In this document: in pieces, positions 15,548-22,552 of the stretch
How positions within the stretch are numbered: the stretch's first letter is position 1
How the letters are laid out: the number at the start of each line of letters is the position of its first letter
Translations under genes and position numbers: made by a program
The notes under the pieces: model-generated
What the model saw: the letters and a program-made list of their open reading frames with translations, nothing else
The model's database searches: none
Told to the model about the DNA's origin: nothing
Source of the DNA: JANYBV01 sp043763155
GTDB taxonomy: Bacteria > Pseudomonadota > Alphaproteobacteria > Rickettsiales > SXRF01
Assembly (NCBI GenBank): GCA_043763155.1
Contig: JAYULW010000109.1
Coordinates: 1-24,024, forward strand
Direction of reading: 5' to 3'
DNA length: 24,024 nucleotides

Positions 15548-16171
15548 TTACGCCGCATCCACCTGTTTATCCGGGTGCGCCGCCGCAAACGCCGCAAGGC
15601 CCGCGCACCGCGCATCAATGGCCACCAGCTTCGGAAACAAATGCATATCACACCCAAACCGCCGCGCATTATACAACTGCGGCACCAGGCAGCAATCCGC
15701 CATGCCCGGCGCGTCGCCCGCGCAAAAATCCCCCTGCACCAGCGCCTCAAGCGCCAGCAACCCCTTGGTAATCCAGTGCCGTATCCACGCCGTCTTCTGC
15801 GCCTCGCTCACCCCCAAAGCCTCACCCAAATAACTCATCGTGCCGGAATTCCCAAGCGGCGCAATATCACACGCCACCGCCAGCGCCATCGCCCGCGCCT
15901 TCGCGCGCGAAACCGCATCCAGCGGCAGCAGGGCAGGGGAGGGATGCACCTCGTCCAGATACTCCATAATCGCGATGGACTGCGTCAGCACCTCGCCCGA
16001 ATCCAGCACCAAAGAGGGCAAAAGCATCTGCGGATTTACCTGCGCATAATCGCCCTTCTGCTCAGCTTTGAGCAAATTCACCGGAATAATATCGCTCGAA
16101 AGCCCCTTAAGCCCCAGCGCAATCCGCACCCGGTAGGAAGCTGAACTGCGGTAATAGCTATAGAGCTTCAT
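15548..16171 (-). CDS. maiA: Maleylacetoacetate isomerase
   Basis: Zeta-class glutathione transferase that isomerises maleylacetoacetate to fumarylacetoacetate in tyrosine breakdown. It has 207 residues, close to the usual 210-215. The N-terminal motif is SSASYRVRIAL at 9-19; eukaryotic enzymes have Cys (SSCS) where this has Ala11, a change common in bacterial members. QSIAIMEYLDE and the C-terminal DAPGMADCCLVPQLYNARRF motif also fit. It overlaps the end of fah by 14 bases, so it is surely in the same operon and acts directly before fah in the pathway. Confidence 0.94.
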   Translation of the reverse strand: MKLYSYYRSSASYRVRIALGLKGLSSDIIPVNLLKAEQKGDYAQVNPQMLLPSLVLDSGEVLTQSIAIMEYLDEVHPSPALLPLDAVSRAKARAMALAVACDIAPLGNSGTMSYLGEALGVSEAQKTAWIRHWITKGLLALEALVQGDFCAGDAPGMADCCLVPQLYNARRFGCDMHLFPKLVAIDARCAGLAAFAAAHPDKQVDAA

Positions 16172-17150
16172 ATTTCACAATCTTCTGCTCAATCGCCCCA
16201 AACACGCTCAACCCCAGCTCGTCCACCATCTCAATTTTCACCCGGTCGCCAAACGACATGAAGGGCGTGGTGCTTTCCCCCGTTTCAATCTTCTCCAAGG
16301 TCCGCTTCTCCACAATGCACGAAGACCCGACCGAGCGGTCCTTGTTGGAAACAGTCCCCGACCCGATGATGGTCCCCGCCGACAAAAACCGCGTCTTCGC
16401 CGCGTGCGCAACCAGCGTCGGGAAATCAAACACCATATCCACGCCCGCATGCGGCCGCCCAAATTCCTTGCCGTTATACGAGCTGATAAGCGGCAAATGC
16501 ACCCGCCCGTCCTGCCAGTGCTTGCCCAGCGCATCGGGGCTTACCGCCACCGGCGAAAACGCCGTGGCCGGTTTCGACTGCACAAACCCAAACCCCTTGG
16601 CAATTTCGCTCATCGCCAGATAACGCAGCGACACATCATTCACCAGCATCACCAGCTTGATATGCTTTGCCGCATCAGCAACCGTTACACCCATCGGCAC
16701 CGCGTCGGTAATCACCGCCACTTCTGCCTCAAAATCAATCCCGTGCTTCTCGTCCGGCAGCACCACATCGTCGCACGCCCCCAGCATCACGTCCGACGCG
16801 CCCTGATACATCAGCGGGTCTGTCCAGAAGCTCTCCGGCATCTCCACCCCGCGCGATTTACGAACAAGCTCCACATGATTCACATACGCCGACCCGTCCA
16901 GCCACTGATACGCACGGGGCAGGGGAGCCGCGCACTGCGCTGGCTTAAAATGCATGAACCCACCAATCTCCTCAATGGTATTCAGCCCCTCATACGCCTT
17001 CTCCAGATGGCTGGAAACCGAACTCCAGTTCTCCAGCGCATACTGCATCGTGCCCGCAATACCTTCCACTTCCACATACCGCGAAAGATCCCGGCTCACC
17101 ACCACCAGCTTCCCGTCGCGCCCATCTGTTTTCAGCGTCGCTAATTTCAT
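16158..17150 (-). CDS. fah: Fumarylacetoacetase (fumarylacetoacetate hydrolase)
   Basis: Hydrolyses fumarylacetoacetate to fumarate and acetoacetate, the final step of the homogentisate pathway. The 330-residue length fits the short bacterial form. The metal-binding region shows GIDFEAEVAV (137-146) and VNDVSLR (170-176), and GSGTVSNKD lies near the C terminus. Its ATG overlaps the hmgA stop (ATGA, 17150-17147), and its own end overlaps maiA by 14 bases. The FAH superfamily has other activities, but the neighbours make this assignment secure. Confidence 0.94.
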   Translation of the reverse strand: MKLATLKTDGRDGKLVVVSRDLSRYVEVEGIAGTMQYALENWSSVSSHLEKAYEGLNTIEEIGGFMHFKPAQCAAPLPRAYQWLDGSAYVNHVELVRKSRGVEMPESFWTDPLMYQGASDVMLGACDDVVLPDEKHGIDFEAEVAVITDAVPMGVTVADAAKHIKLVMLVNDVSLRYLAMSEIAKGFGFVQSKPATAFSPVAVSPDALGKHWQDGRVHLPLISSYNGKEFGRPHAGVDMVFDFPTLVAHAAKTRFLSAGTIIGSGTVSNKDRSVGSSCIVEKRTLEKIETGESTTPFMSFGDRVKIEMVDELGLSVFGAIEQKIVKYEAL

Positions 17151-18274
17151 TTCTTTTCCTTCCAGCTATCCACATACCCCGCCCATTCCACGTCCTGCGC
17201 GTGGGGCGAAACCTCCACCGCGTCACGCGTATCAATCATCACCGCAACCTCTTCGGTGTGCGTCTTGGGGGCTGTCATCGAAGCCTTAAACGCCTTCGGG
17301 TGCGGCCCGTGGCTAAACCCGCACGGATGCAGCGTCACCATGCCCGGATGAATATTATCCCGGCTGAAAAACTCACCCGCATGGTAAAAAATAATTTCAT
17401 CGAAATCATTGTTGGAATGGTAAAACGGTACCTTCAATGCCCCCGGATCGCTCTCGATGGGCCGGGGCACAAACGTACACACCACAAACCGCCCAGCCAG
17501 AAACGTCGTATGCACCGAAGGCGGCAAATGATAGCGGTGGCTCGTAATCGGCCGAATATCGCGCCAGTTAATCTTCACCGGCAAATTATCCCCGTGCCAC
17601 CCCACCGCATCCAGCGGGTTATACGGATACGAGACCGTGGAGAACCTGCCATGCCGTTTAATCACCACCTGCCACGGCGTCTCGCCCTGCTGTGCCTTAA
17701 ACGCCTCATCAATAACAGGCGTATCCAGCATCGCCGGATCAAAAATCGCATGCCCCCCCAGCATCCCCTTATCGGGCAGCCGGTAGCTGTCATTATTCGC
17801 CTCAATCAGCAAAAAGCTGGCCGCGCCCTTGCATTCCACCCGCCAGCAGCTCCCGCGCGGCAGCATGATGTAATCCCCTTCCGAAAAGGCCAGATGCCCA
17901 AAATCGCAGAACAGATCGCCTTCGCCCGAATGCACGAACAGCAGCTCATCCCCATCCGCATTGGTCACCAGCTGGCGCATGCTGCCTTCGGTCCGCCAGA
18001 AGCGGAACTTCATCGAGGCATTATGCAAAACCGTTTTCGCCCCCCACGGCGAGTTCTCCAGCCCCTTCAAAAGCGTCAAATCAAACGCCCGCGGCCTATG
18101 CTCCCCCTCCCACGAAACCCAACCCGTAGGCGGGTGCGCGTGGTAAATATGGGAGGTGGGGCCAAAGAACCCCTCCTTGCCGAATTCGCGCTCATACGTG
18201 CCTTCCGGCAAGTCGCAGTGTGCCTGCCTGCTGGCAGTGCCTTCAACCTTAGGGGTAGGTATCCATTTTTTCAT
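17147..18274 (-). CDS. hmgA: Homogentisate 1,2-dioxygenase (short bacterial form)
   Basis: Non-haem iron cupin enzyme that opens the ring of homogentisate to give maleylacetoacetate. It has 375 residues, shorter than the roughly 430-450 of classical enzymes. The likely iron ligands are His286 and Glu293 in FYHSNNDFDEIIFYH and His322 in HPCGFSHGPHP; the assignment is by pattern. It is the first gene of an overlapping hmgA-fah-maiA unit, which covers the route from homogentisate to central metabolites. No hpd gene lies in the window, so homogentisate production is encoded elsewhere. No Shine-Dalgarno sequence precedes the ATG. A palindrome, TTTCAA-N4-TTGAAA, lies 15-30 bases upstream and may be an operator. 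Confidence 0.92.
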   Translation of the reverse strand: MKKWIPTPKVEGTASRQAHCDLPEGTYEREFGKEGFFGPTSHIYHAHPPTGWVSWEGEHRPRAFDLTLLKGLENSPWGAKTVLHNASMKFRFWRTEGSMRQLVTNADGDELLFVHSGEGDLFCDFGHLAFSEGDYIMLPRGSCWRVECKGAASFLLIEANNDSYRLPDKGMLGGHAIFDPAMLDTPVIDEAFKAQQGETPWQVVIKRHGRFSTVSYPYNPLDAVGWHGDNLPVKINWRDIRPITSHRYHLPPSVHTTFLAGRFVVCTFVPRPIESDPGALKVPFYHSNNDFDEIIFYHAGEFFSRDNIHPGMVTLHPCGFSHGPHPKAFKASMTAPKTHTEEVAVMIDTRDAVEVSPHAQDVEWAGYVDSWKEKK

Positions 18275-18288
18275 AAATAAAATCGTTA

Positions 18289-18304
18289 TTTCAAATGATT
18301 GAAA
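18289..18304. promoter_or_regulatory. Candidate operator of the hmgA operon
   Basis: TTTCAA (18289-18294) and TTGAAA (18299-18304) form a perfect palindrome with a 4-base centre, placed 15-30 bases before the hmgA start. Homogentisate operons in other bacteria are controlled by repressors that bind such palindromes. No regulator gene lies beside it, so the binding protein is unknown. Confidence 0.45.
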
Positions 18305-18331
18305 ACCGTGCTAATGCTATCTCAAAGAAAA

Positions 18332-18347
18332 AGGGATTTCAATCCCT
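18332..18347. repeat. Short palindrome between divergent genes
   Basis: AGGGATT (18332-18338) and AATCCCT (18341-18347) are perfect inverted arms around TC. It lies between hmgA (minus) and the exported-protein gene (plus). It could be a protein-binding site for either promoter; a 2-base loop is too small for a stable RNA hairpin. Confidence 0.4.
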
Positions 18348-18395
18348 ATGGGTTTCACAGCGCGGTACGTAGCCGCAAATCAGACAGGCCAACCT

Positions 18396-18854
18396 ATGCG
18401 CTCTAAAATCCTCCTCCCTTTGCTTCTCCTTGCCTCCCCCGCGTTCGCGCAGGAAGCCACTCCCACGATGTCGGCAACGGGATTTTCGCAAGACGGCGAC
18501 GCAATCCCCGCCCTGCCGCTCAAAGTCATGCAGGCAGGCGGCATCGGCTACATCAATGGCGGCATCGGCGACGAAGAAACCCGCCAGGTCCATGCTCAGG
18601 CAGGCAACTACAACCTGCACATCATGCTCTCCGACCCCAAAGGCGAATATATCAGCAATGTGCATGTGCGCGTGCTGGGCGGTGAGGCCGCCGTGCTGGA
18701 TGTGGCCGACGCTGGCCCCTACCTCTACGCCAAGCTCCCCCAAGGCAGCTACACGCTGGAAACCACCAGCCCCGGCCAGCCCCCCAAGCAGGAAGCGATC
18801 ACCATTGGCGCCACCGGCACAGTCAAAAAACACATCCTCTACGACCAGAAATAA
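18396..18854 (+). CDS. Small exported protein with a carboxypeptidase-regulatory-like fold
   Basis: A 152-residue protein with signal peptide MRSKILLPLLLLASPAFAQE, cut after AFA, so periplasmic. The mature part reads like a single beta-sandwich of the carboxypeptidase-regulatory/transthyretin-like type: GGIGYINGGIGDEETRQV, YNLHIMLSDPKGEYISNVHVRVLG, YLYAKLPQGSYTLETTSPGQ. The start at 18396 has AGG 8 bases upstream; an in-frame ATG at 18348 would put 16 polar residues before the signal peptide and is unlikely. A strong terminator follows. No specific function is known to me. Confidence 0.82.
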   Translation: MRSKILLPLLLLASPAFAQEATPTMSATGFSQDGDAIPALPLKVMQAGGIGYINGGIGDEETRQVHAQAGNYNLHIMLSDPKGEYISNVHVRVLGGEAAVLDVADAGPYLYAKLPQGSYTLETTSPGQPPKQEAITIGATGTVKKHILYDQK

Positions 18855-18863
18855 TTCCCTCGC

Positions 18864-18907
18864 GGATCATAAAAAAGGGAGCCACCCGGCTCCCTTTTTT
18901 ATGATCC
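18864..18907. terminator. Bidirectional intrinsic terminator
   Basis: Perfect 20-base arms lie at 18864-18883 and 18888-18907 with the 4-base loop ACCC. Each arm joins a GGGAGCC/GGCTCCC stem to an A6/T6 run, so it ends in a U-run read from either strand. It lies between the stops of the exported-protein gene (18854) and thyX (18918) and should serve both. Confidence 0.95.
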
Positions 18908-18917
18908 CTGCAAACCC

Positions 18918-19862
18918 TTATGCGTTTTGCAATTCACCCAGAACATTCATGAGTTCGCGGTATTCGCCCTTGCTCATGCCGCTATCTTCCTGCGATACGG
19001 TCTCACCCACGATCATGCGCTTGACCACCGCCAGACCCTTGGCCGAAATCGCAGCACCGCCCATGCGGTAATCCATAAACGCCTGATACGTAATTGGCAC
19101 CCATGCCTTCAGCAAATCCAGCATGGCTTCCGCATAGACCCGGATCTCATACTGCGCATGCGGGTCCGCCCGGAGCGAAAGAAAATGCAGCAAATTCTGC
19201 AAATCAATCTTCCAGTACCACTGCGTGTAAAAATTCACCGGCAAATTCATGCGCGCCAATTCCCGCGCCAGCCCTGTGCGGCTCTCATCCAGCACATTAC
19301 CGTCCACGTCCTCGTTCAGCATTTCTTCGTAATGCTTATACGCCGTCATCGCGTCCTGTTTCAGGAAATCCAGCGCCTGTGCTGCTTCCGCTCCCTCAAG
19401 CACCGAACCCCGGCCCTGGCGGTTAGACTGCGACTGCGCCGCCAGATGCTGCTCCTGCGGCACGTAAAATTCCTTATCCATGATGGAATAGCGGCCGGAA
19501 TATTCGTTCACATTGGCCGTGCGGTGGCGAATCCACTGCCGCGCCACGAAAATCGGCAGCTTGATATGGAACTTGATTTCGCACATCTCAAACGGCGTGG
19601 TGTGGCGGTGGCGCATCAGGTAATTAATCAGCCCTGCATCCTCATTCACCTTGCGCGTGCCCCGGCCATACGAAACACGGGCCGCCTGCACAATCGCCGA
19701 ATCCGTGCCCATATAATCAATCACCCGCACGAACCCATGGTCCAAAACCGGGATGGCCTTATAAAGCTGCTCTTCCAGCGCGGGCGAAACATCGCGGCGG
19801 CTAGGGTTCTGCACCTTGCGGATTTCTTCAATTTCAAGCGCTTGCTGCTGATTCAGGGGCAT
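18918..19862 (-). CDS. thyX: FAD-dependent thymidylate synthase
   Basis: Makes dTMP from dUMP using methylene-tetrahydrofolate and reduced FAD; it replaces or supplements ThyA. It has 314 residues, with the alphaproteobacterial form of the ThyX motif at 112-124 (RHRTANVNEYSGR; the generic form is RHRxxSxNExSxR, and Asn stands where Ser is usual). SYGRGTRKVNEDAGLINYLMRHRHTTPFEM and the C-terminal ELMNVLGEL region also fit. The start at 19862 has only a weak AGG 11 bases upstream. It is convergent with the exported-protein gene, sharing its terminator, and divergent from the tail-anchored protein gene. Confidence 0.95.
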   Translation of the reverse strand: MPLNQQQALEIEEIRKVQNPSRRDVSPALEEQLYKAIPVLDHGFVRVIDYMGTDSAIVQAARVSYGRGTRKVNEDAGLINYLMRHRHTTPFEMCEIKFHIKLPIFVARQWIRHRTANVNEYSGRYSIMDKEFYVPQEQHLAAQSQSNRQGRGSVLEGAEAAQALDFLKQDAMTAYKHYEEMLNEDVDGNVLDESRTGLARELARMNLPVNFYTQWYWKIDLQNLLHFLSLRADPHAQYEIRVYAEAMLDLLKAWVPITYQAFMDYRMGGAAISAKGLAVVKRMIVGETVSQEDSGMSKGEYRELMNVLGELQNA

Positions 19863-19957
19863 CGTAAGGTCTACCTATGTGAGTGAGTCAGTGGTTAATG
19901 TACACAAACATACCCAAACGCCAACGACAAAATGCCCAAGCGTCACCGAATCTTAAT

Positions 19958-19986
19958 TTTATTCCCGTACCATAAAGCGTTACACT
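19958..19986 (+). promoter_or_regulatory. Weak promoter candidate for the 20016 gene
   Basis: TTTATT at 19958-19963 and TACACT at 19981-19986 are 17 bases apart. The match is modest (3/6 and 4/6), but the position, about 30 bases before the start codon, is right. Confidence 0.3.
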
Positions 19987-20015
19987 AAAACCTGAATCCA
20001 ACAGGAGCCGTCCCC

Positions 20016-20564
20016 ATGAGCGAACCCAAGCGTTTTGACCCAAAGAATGCGCAAGACATCAAAGGCTTGCAGGAAAAGCTCAACGCCCTGAACGCGCTGA
20101 ACAAGGACAAGCAGCCCGCCCTTGAACTCACCGGCAAGCTCGACGAAGCAACCAACGACGCATGGCTGCGCTTCAAAAAGGAAGTCTTCGCCGATAGCTC
20201 TTTAAACAACGGCTACCTCAAAGACCGCTTCAAACTCAGCGCCCCCCAAGGCATGGACCGCGACAAGCCCCCCGCCGAAATCGTCAAATCCGTGCAGGAA
20301 AAGCTGGGTGTGAAGCCAACCGGCAGCATGGACGAAGCAACCAAAGCCGCCATCAAAGACGACAAATCCAGCAACTGGATTGACGCCCGCATCAATGACG
20401 GCGCGCTCGAAAAGCTCGACGCCGAAATCAAAAGCCGCAACGCCGCCAAAGGCATGTCCGCCACCACCATCATCATGGGCGCAGCAGCCGTTGCCGCCGC
20501 AGGCGTGGCCACCGCCGCTGCTTTCGGGGCCTTTAGCGCCGCCAAAGACGGCCCCAGCCGTTAA
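20016..20564 (+). CDS. Predicted tail-anchored protein with peptidoglycan-binding-like motifs
   Basis: A 182-residue protein with AGGAG 8 bases before its ATG. It has no signal peptide. Two segments resemble the PG_binding_1 pattern: residues 14-56 (IKGLQEKLN...LTGKLDEATNDAW) and 88-114 (EIVKSVQEKLGVKPTGSMDEATKAAI). A charged stretch follows, then one Ala-rich hydrophobic segment at about 150-174 and a short polar tail. The layout suggests a tail-anchored membrane protein whose soluble part stays in the cytoplasm, an odd place for a peptidoglycan-binding fold; these domains may bind something else. The function is unknown. It precedes ssrA, but ssrA appears to have its own promoter. Confidence 0.75.
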   Translation: MSEPKRFDPKNAQDIKGLQEKLNALNALNKDKQPALELTGKLDEATNDAWLRFKKEVFADSSLNNGYLKDRFKLSAPQGMDRDKPPAEIVKSVQEKLGVKPTGSMDEATKAAIKDDKSSNWIDARINDGALEKLDAEIKSRNAAKGMSATTIIMGAAAVAAAGVATAAAFGAFSAAKDGPSR

Positions 20565-20623
20565 AATTCCCGCTAAAAAAGCCACATTTACGCATATTTT
20601 ACGGTAATTAGCCCCCAAACCCC

Positions 20624-20652
20624 TTCACAAATGCAGGGCGCGGGCCTATATT
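20624..20652 (+). promoter_or_regulatory. Promoter of ssrA
   Basis: TTCACA at 20624-20629 (5/6 to TTGACA) and TATATT at 20647-20652 (5/6 to TATAAT) are exactly 17 bases apart. The predicted start is near 20659, directly before the acceptor half of the tmRNA. The spacer is very G+C-rich. Confidence 0.65.
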
Positions 20653-20657
20653 GATAG

Positions 20658-21050
20658 CGTTACTTCGGTAACTATGGTGATAAACGTACGTCAGAATAAG
20701 CGGATTGGACCCGGGGGCAGTACCCGGCGCCTCCACCATCAAAACCTGGGTGTTACAGGGATTATGGGGGCGAATCAGGCTCGACAAACGTAATAAAGGG
20801 CTTATTTTTACCCGGCAAGATACCGCCGTATAATGGATCACAATTGTAAATGCTAACGACAACGTTGCATTTGTTGCCGCTAACGACAACACCGTCGTAG
20901 CAGTCCGCGTTGCAGCCTAACGGCGAACGCGTACTCTAGCGAGTAACTCGGTCATTGGAACGGGTACCGGGAAACAGCAACCCGTTCCGCCTCAGTCCGC
21001 GCAAGCGGACGGGATAAGGACTAAAATACTAGGGGTCTTGCAAACCCTAC
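20658..21050 (+). ncRNA. ssrA: Two-piece (circularly permuted) tmRNA
   Basis: Rescues stalled ribosomes and adds a degradation tag. The acceptor half comes first: hairpin GTTAC-TTCG-GTAAC (20659-20672), T arm CCGGG-GGCAGTA-CCCGG (20711-20727), then CGCCTCC-A-CCA ending at 20738. An intervening segment (20739-20765) follows, then the coding half starting GGGGGCGAATCAGG at 20766. GGGGGCG (20766-20772) pairs with CGCCTCC to form the acceptor stem, and GCTTATT (20800-20806) pairs with AATAAGC (20695-20701), fitting helix P2. The tag frame runs from GCT at 20852 to TAA at 20918-20920, 22 codons, with ANDN encoded twice (20852 and 20879). Hairpins at 20957-20988 and 20995-21010 follow. The ends are approximate. 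The first GCT lies 86 bases from the 5' end, close to the position in E. coli tmRNA, which favours it as the resume codon. Confidence 0.93.
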
Positions 21051-21091
21051 GCACTTGAAGCACACTACGCCTAACGCAAAGAGAACGAAAA

Positions 21092-21562
21092 ATGACCGAC
21101 GACCAGCTCCACTACCCGCTCCTGATTGACCAAGCCATGCGCGGCGTGGTGCGTGAAGTATTGAAGCGCGTGCAAAACAGCGGTCTGCCCGGCGAGCATC
21201 ATTTCTACATTTCGTTCCTGACGAATTTCCCGGGCGTAAAAATGTCCGAGCAGCTCAAAAGCCGCTACCCCAAGGAAATCACCATCGTCATGCAGCACCA
21301 GTACTGGGATTTCAAGGTCGAAGAAAACATGTTCACCGTCACGCTCAGCTTCGGCGGCGTGCCTGAAAAACTGCTCATTCCCTTCGCAGCGCTCACCGCG
21401 TTTGCCGACCCCAGCATCAAATTCGGCCTGCAGTTCCAGCACTCCGAAACCCTGATGGACGAACTCGAAGACGTAACCATCGAGTTACCCCAAGACCTCG
21501 CAGCCGTTGCCGACGAAGGCACCGCCGAGATTATCTCGCTGGATTCCTTCCGCAAAAAATGA
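21092..21562 (+). CDS. sspB: SspB, ClpXP adaptor for tmRNA-tagged proteins
   Basis: Delivers ssrA-tagged proteins to the ClpXP protease. It has 156 residues, typical of the alphaproteobacterial SspB family: an N-terminal MTDDQLHYPLLIDQAMRGVVREVL helix, then HHFYISFLTNFPGVKMSEQLKSRYPKEITIVMQHQYWDF and FSVTL-type strands (here FTVTLSFGGVPEKLLIPFAALTAFADPSIKFGLQF). The acidic flexible linker is followed by the ClpX-docking end IISLDSFRKK. AGAGA lies about 8 bases before the ATG. It starts some 40 bases after ssrA and overlaps tadA by 4 bases. The tag encoded next door has two copies of the motif this adaptor should bind. Confidence 0.94.
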   Translation: MTDDQLHYPLLIDQAMRGVVREVLKRVQNSGLPGEHHFYISFLTNFPGVKMSEQLKSRYPKEITIVMQHQYWDFKVEENMFTVTLSFGGVPEKLLIPFAALTAFADPSIKFGLQFQHSETLMDELEDVTIELPQDLAAVADEGTAEIISLDSFRKK

Positions 21563-22011
21563 CCTCGCCCAATCCTTTCATGCAGCTTGCGCTGGGCCTT
21601 GCGCGCACCGCCCGCCCGCGTGAAGTCCCCATCGGCGCGGTGATCGTTTCCGCCGACGGCGAAGTCTTAGCTGCCACCTACAACCTCACCGAAACCAGCT
21701 CCGACCCCACCGCACACGCCGAAATACTGGCCATCCGCGAAGCCTGCGCCAAGCGCGAATCCGCCCGGCTCCCCGATTGCGATATGTATGTAACGCTGGA
21801 GCCGTGCCCCATGTGCGCAACCGCCATCAGCTTCGCCCGCATTCGCAGGCTCTATTTTGGGGCCTACGACCCCAAGGGCGGCGGCGTCGAGCATGGCCCG
21901 CGCATTTACACGCAGCCCACCTGCCACCACAAACCCGAAATCATCGCAGGCCTCGCCGAAAGCGAATGCGCAGAACTGCTCACGTCCTTTTTCAAAGAGA
22001 AGCGGGCCTAA
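21559..22011 (+). CDS. tadA: tRNA-specific adenosine deaminase
   Basis: Deaminates A34 to inosine in the anticodon of tRNA-Arg(ACG), allowing CGN codon reading; acts in the cytoplasm. It has 150 residues. The zinc site is His53 and the proton-shuttle Glu55 in TAHAEI, plus Cys83 and Cys86 in EPCPMCATAI. The YFGAYDPKGGGVEHG region is typical of TadA. A related nucleoside deaminase cannot be fully excluded, but TAHAEI and the tail fit TadA best. Its ATG overlaps the sspB stop (ATGA), so the two are co-translated. Its stop overlaps that of the convergent membrane-protein gene by 4 bases. Confidence 0.92.
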   Translation: MTSPNPFMQLALGLARTARPREVPIGAVIVSADGEVLAATYNLTETSSDPTAHAEILAIREACAKRESARLPDCDMYVTLEPCPMCATAISFARIRRLYFGAYDPKGGGVEHGPRIYTQPTCHHKPEIIAGLAESECAELLTSFFKEKRA

Positions 22012-22382
22012 AGCCCTTTTTCGCTCGCCTGCGCGCGTTGCGCATCCAGCGATTCGCGGTGCTTCGTGCCGCATTCTTTCACAATGGTAATATGCACCTG
22101 CTTGGTAACCACAGGCCCGGCAACTTTGGCAGCGCCCGCAGCCGCTTCCGGCTTTTTGCCGTCAAACATCTTATCGAAAAAGGGCCGCGCCGCTGCGTCC
22201 AGCGCGCCAAACGCGCCAAAGAAAACCCCCGTCCACATCACCGGCGTTGCCATGGCATGCGCCACCGCAACCTCGCCTAAAATAGCGGGTCCTAAGAGCG
22301 TTGCCAGCGGCGGCGCCACCAGCGCCAGCGCTATCCCCACAGCAAAAAACAACGCGCCCGCTTTTGCAATATCCTTAAGCAT
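22008..22382 (-). CDS. Small membrane protein of unknown function
   Basis: A 124-residue protein starting MLKDIAKAGALFF at 22382, where GAGG lies 6 bases upstream. A longer in-frame start at 22418 lacks such support. Two hydrophobic segments are visible, about 8-35 (GALFFAVGIALALVAPPLATLLG) and 42-60 (ATPVMWTGVFFGAFGAL), followed by a charged, Ala/Lys-rich region and a C-terminal KQVHITIVKECGTKHRESLDAQ segment with a single Cys. I do not recognise the family. It faces the gene at 22553 across a 170-base divergent intergenic region. Confidence 0.7.
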   Translation of the reverse strand: MLKDIAKAGALFFAVGIALALVAPPLATLLGPAILGEVAVAHAMATPVMWTGVFFGAFGALDAAARPFFDKMFDGKKPEAAAGAAKVAGPVVTKQVHITIVKECGTKHRESLDAQRAQASEKGL

Positions 22383-22440
22383 ACTTCCCCTCAATTGATG
22401 GCCAACACTATACGCCAAACCCCGCCCCCTGCCAAACGAT

Positions 22441-22458
22441 AAGTTAACGCATTAACTT
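22441..22458. promoter_or_regulatory. Perfect palindrome in a divergent intergenic region
   Basis: AAGTTAA (22441-22447) and TTAACTT (22452-22458) flank CGCA. It lies between the divergent genes at 22382 (minus) and 22553 (plus), where a shared operator would be expected. The two TTAA boxes are 4 bases apart, not the 7 of a CtrA site. Confidence 0.45.
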
Positions 22459-22494
22459 CTGGCCAAAATCCGGCACATAAATTGCCTCTTTACC

Positions 22495-22540
22495 CCAGCC
22501 AGTAGGCCATATTCAGGCCAGCCAGTAGGCCATATTTAGG
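22495..22540. repeat. Tandem duplication of a 23-bp unit before the 22553 gene
   Basis: 22495-22517 and 22518-22540 are the same 23 bases with a single C/T difference (ATTCAGG versus ATTTAGG). The core is CCAGCCAGTAGGCCATATT. The second copy ends at the Shine-Dalgarno sequence (GGAAGG) of the gene that starts at 22553, so the repeat lies in its promoter or leader. Confidence 0.85.
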
Positions 22541-22552
22541 AAGGATTCCGCC

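Noticed and set aside
20739..20765. Frameshift or damage in ssrA because the acceptor end precedes the coding half
   Set aside because: This is the normal permuted order of two-piece alphaproteobacterial tmRNA; the acceptor stem and a P2-like helix pair across the gap.
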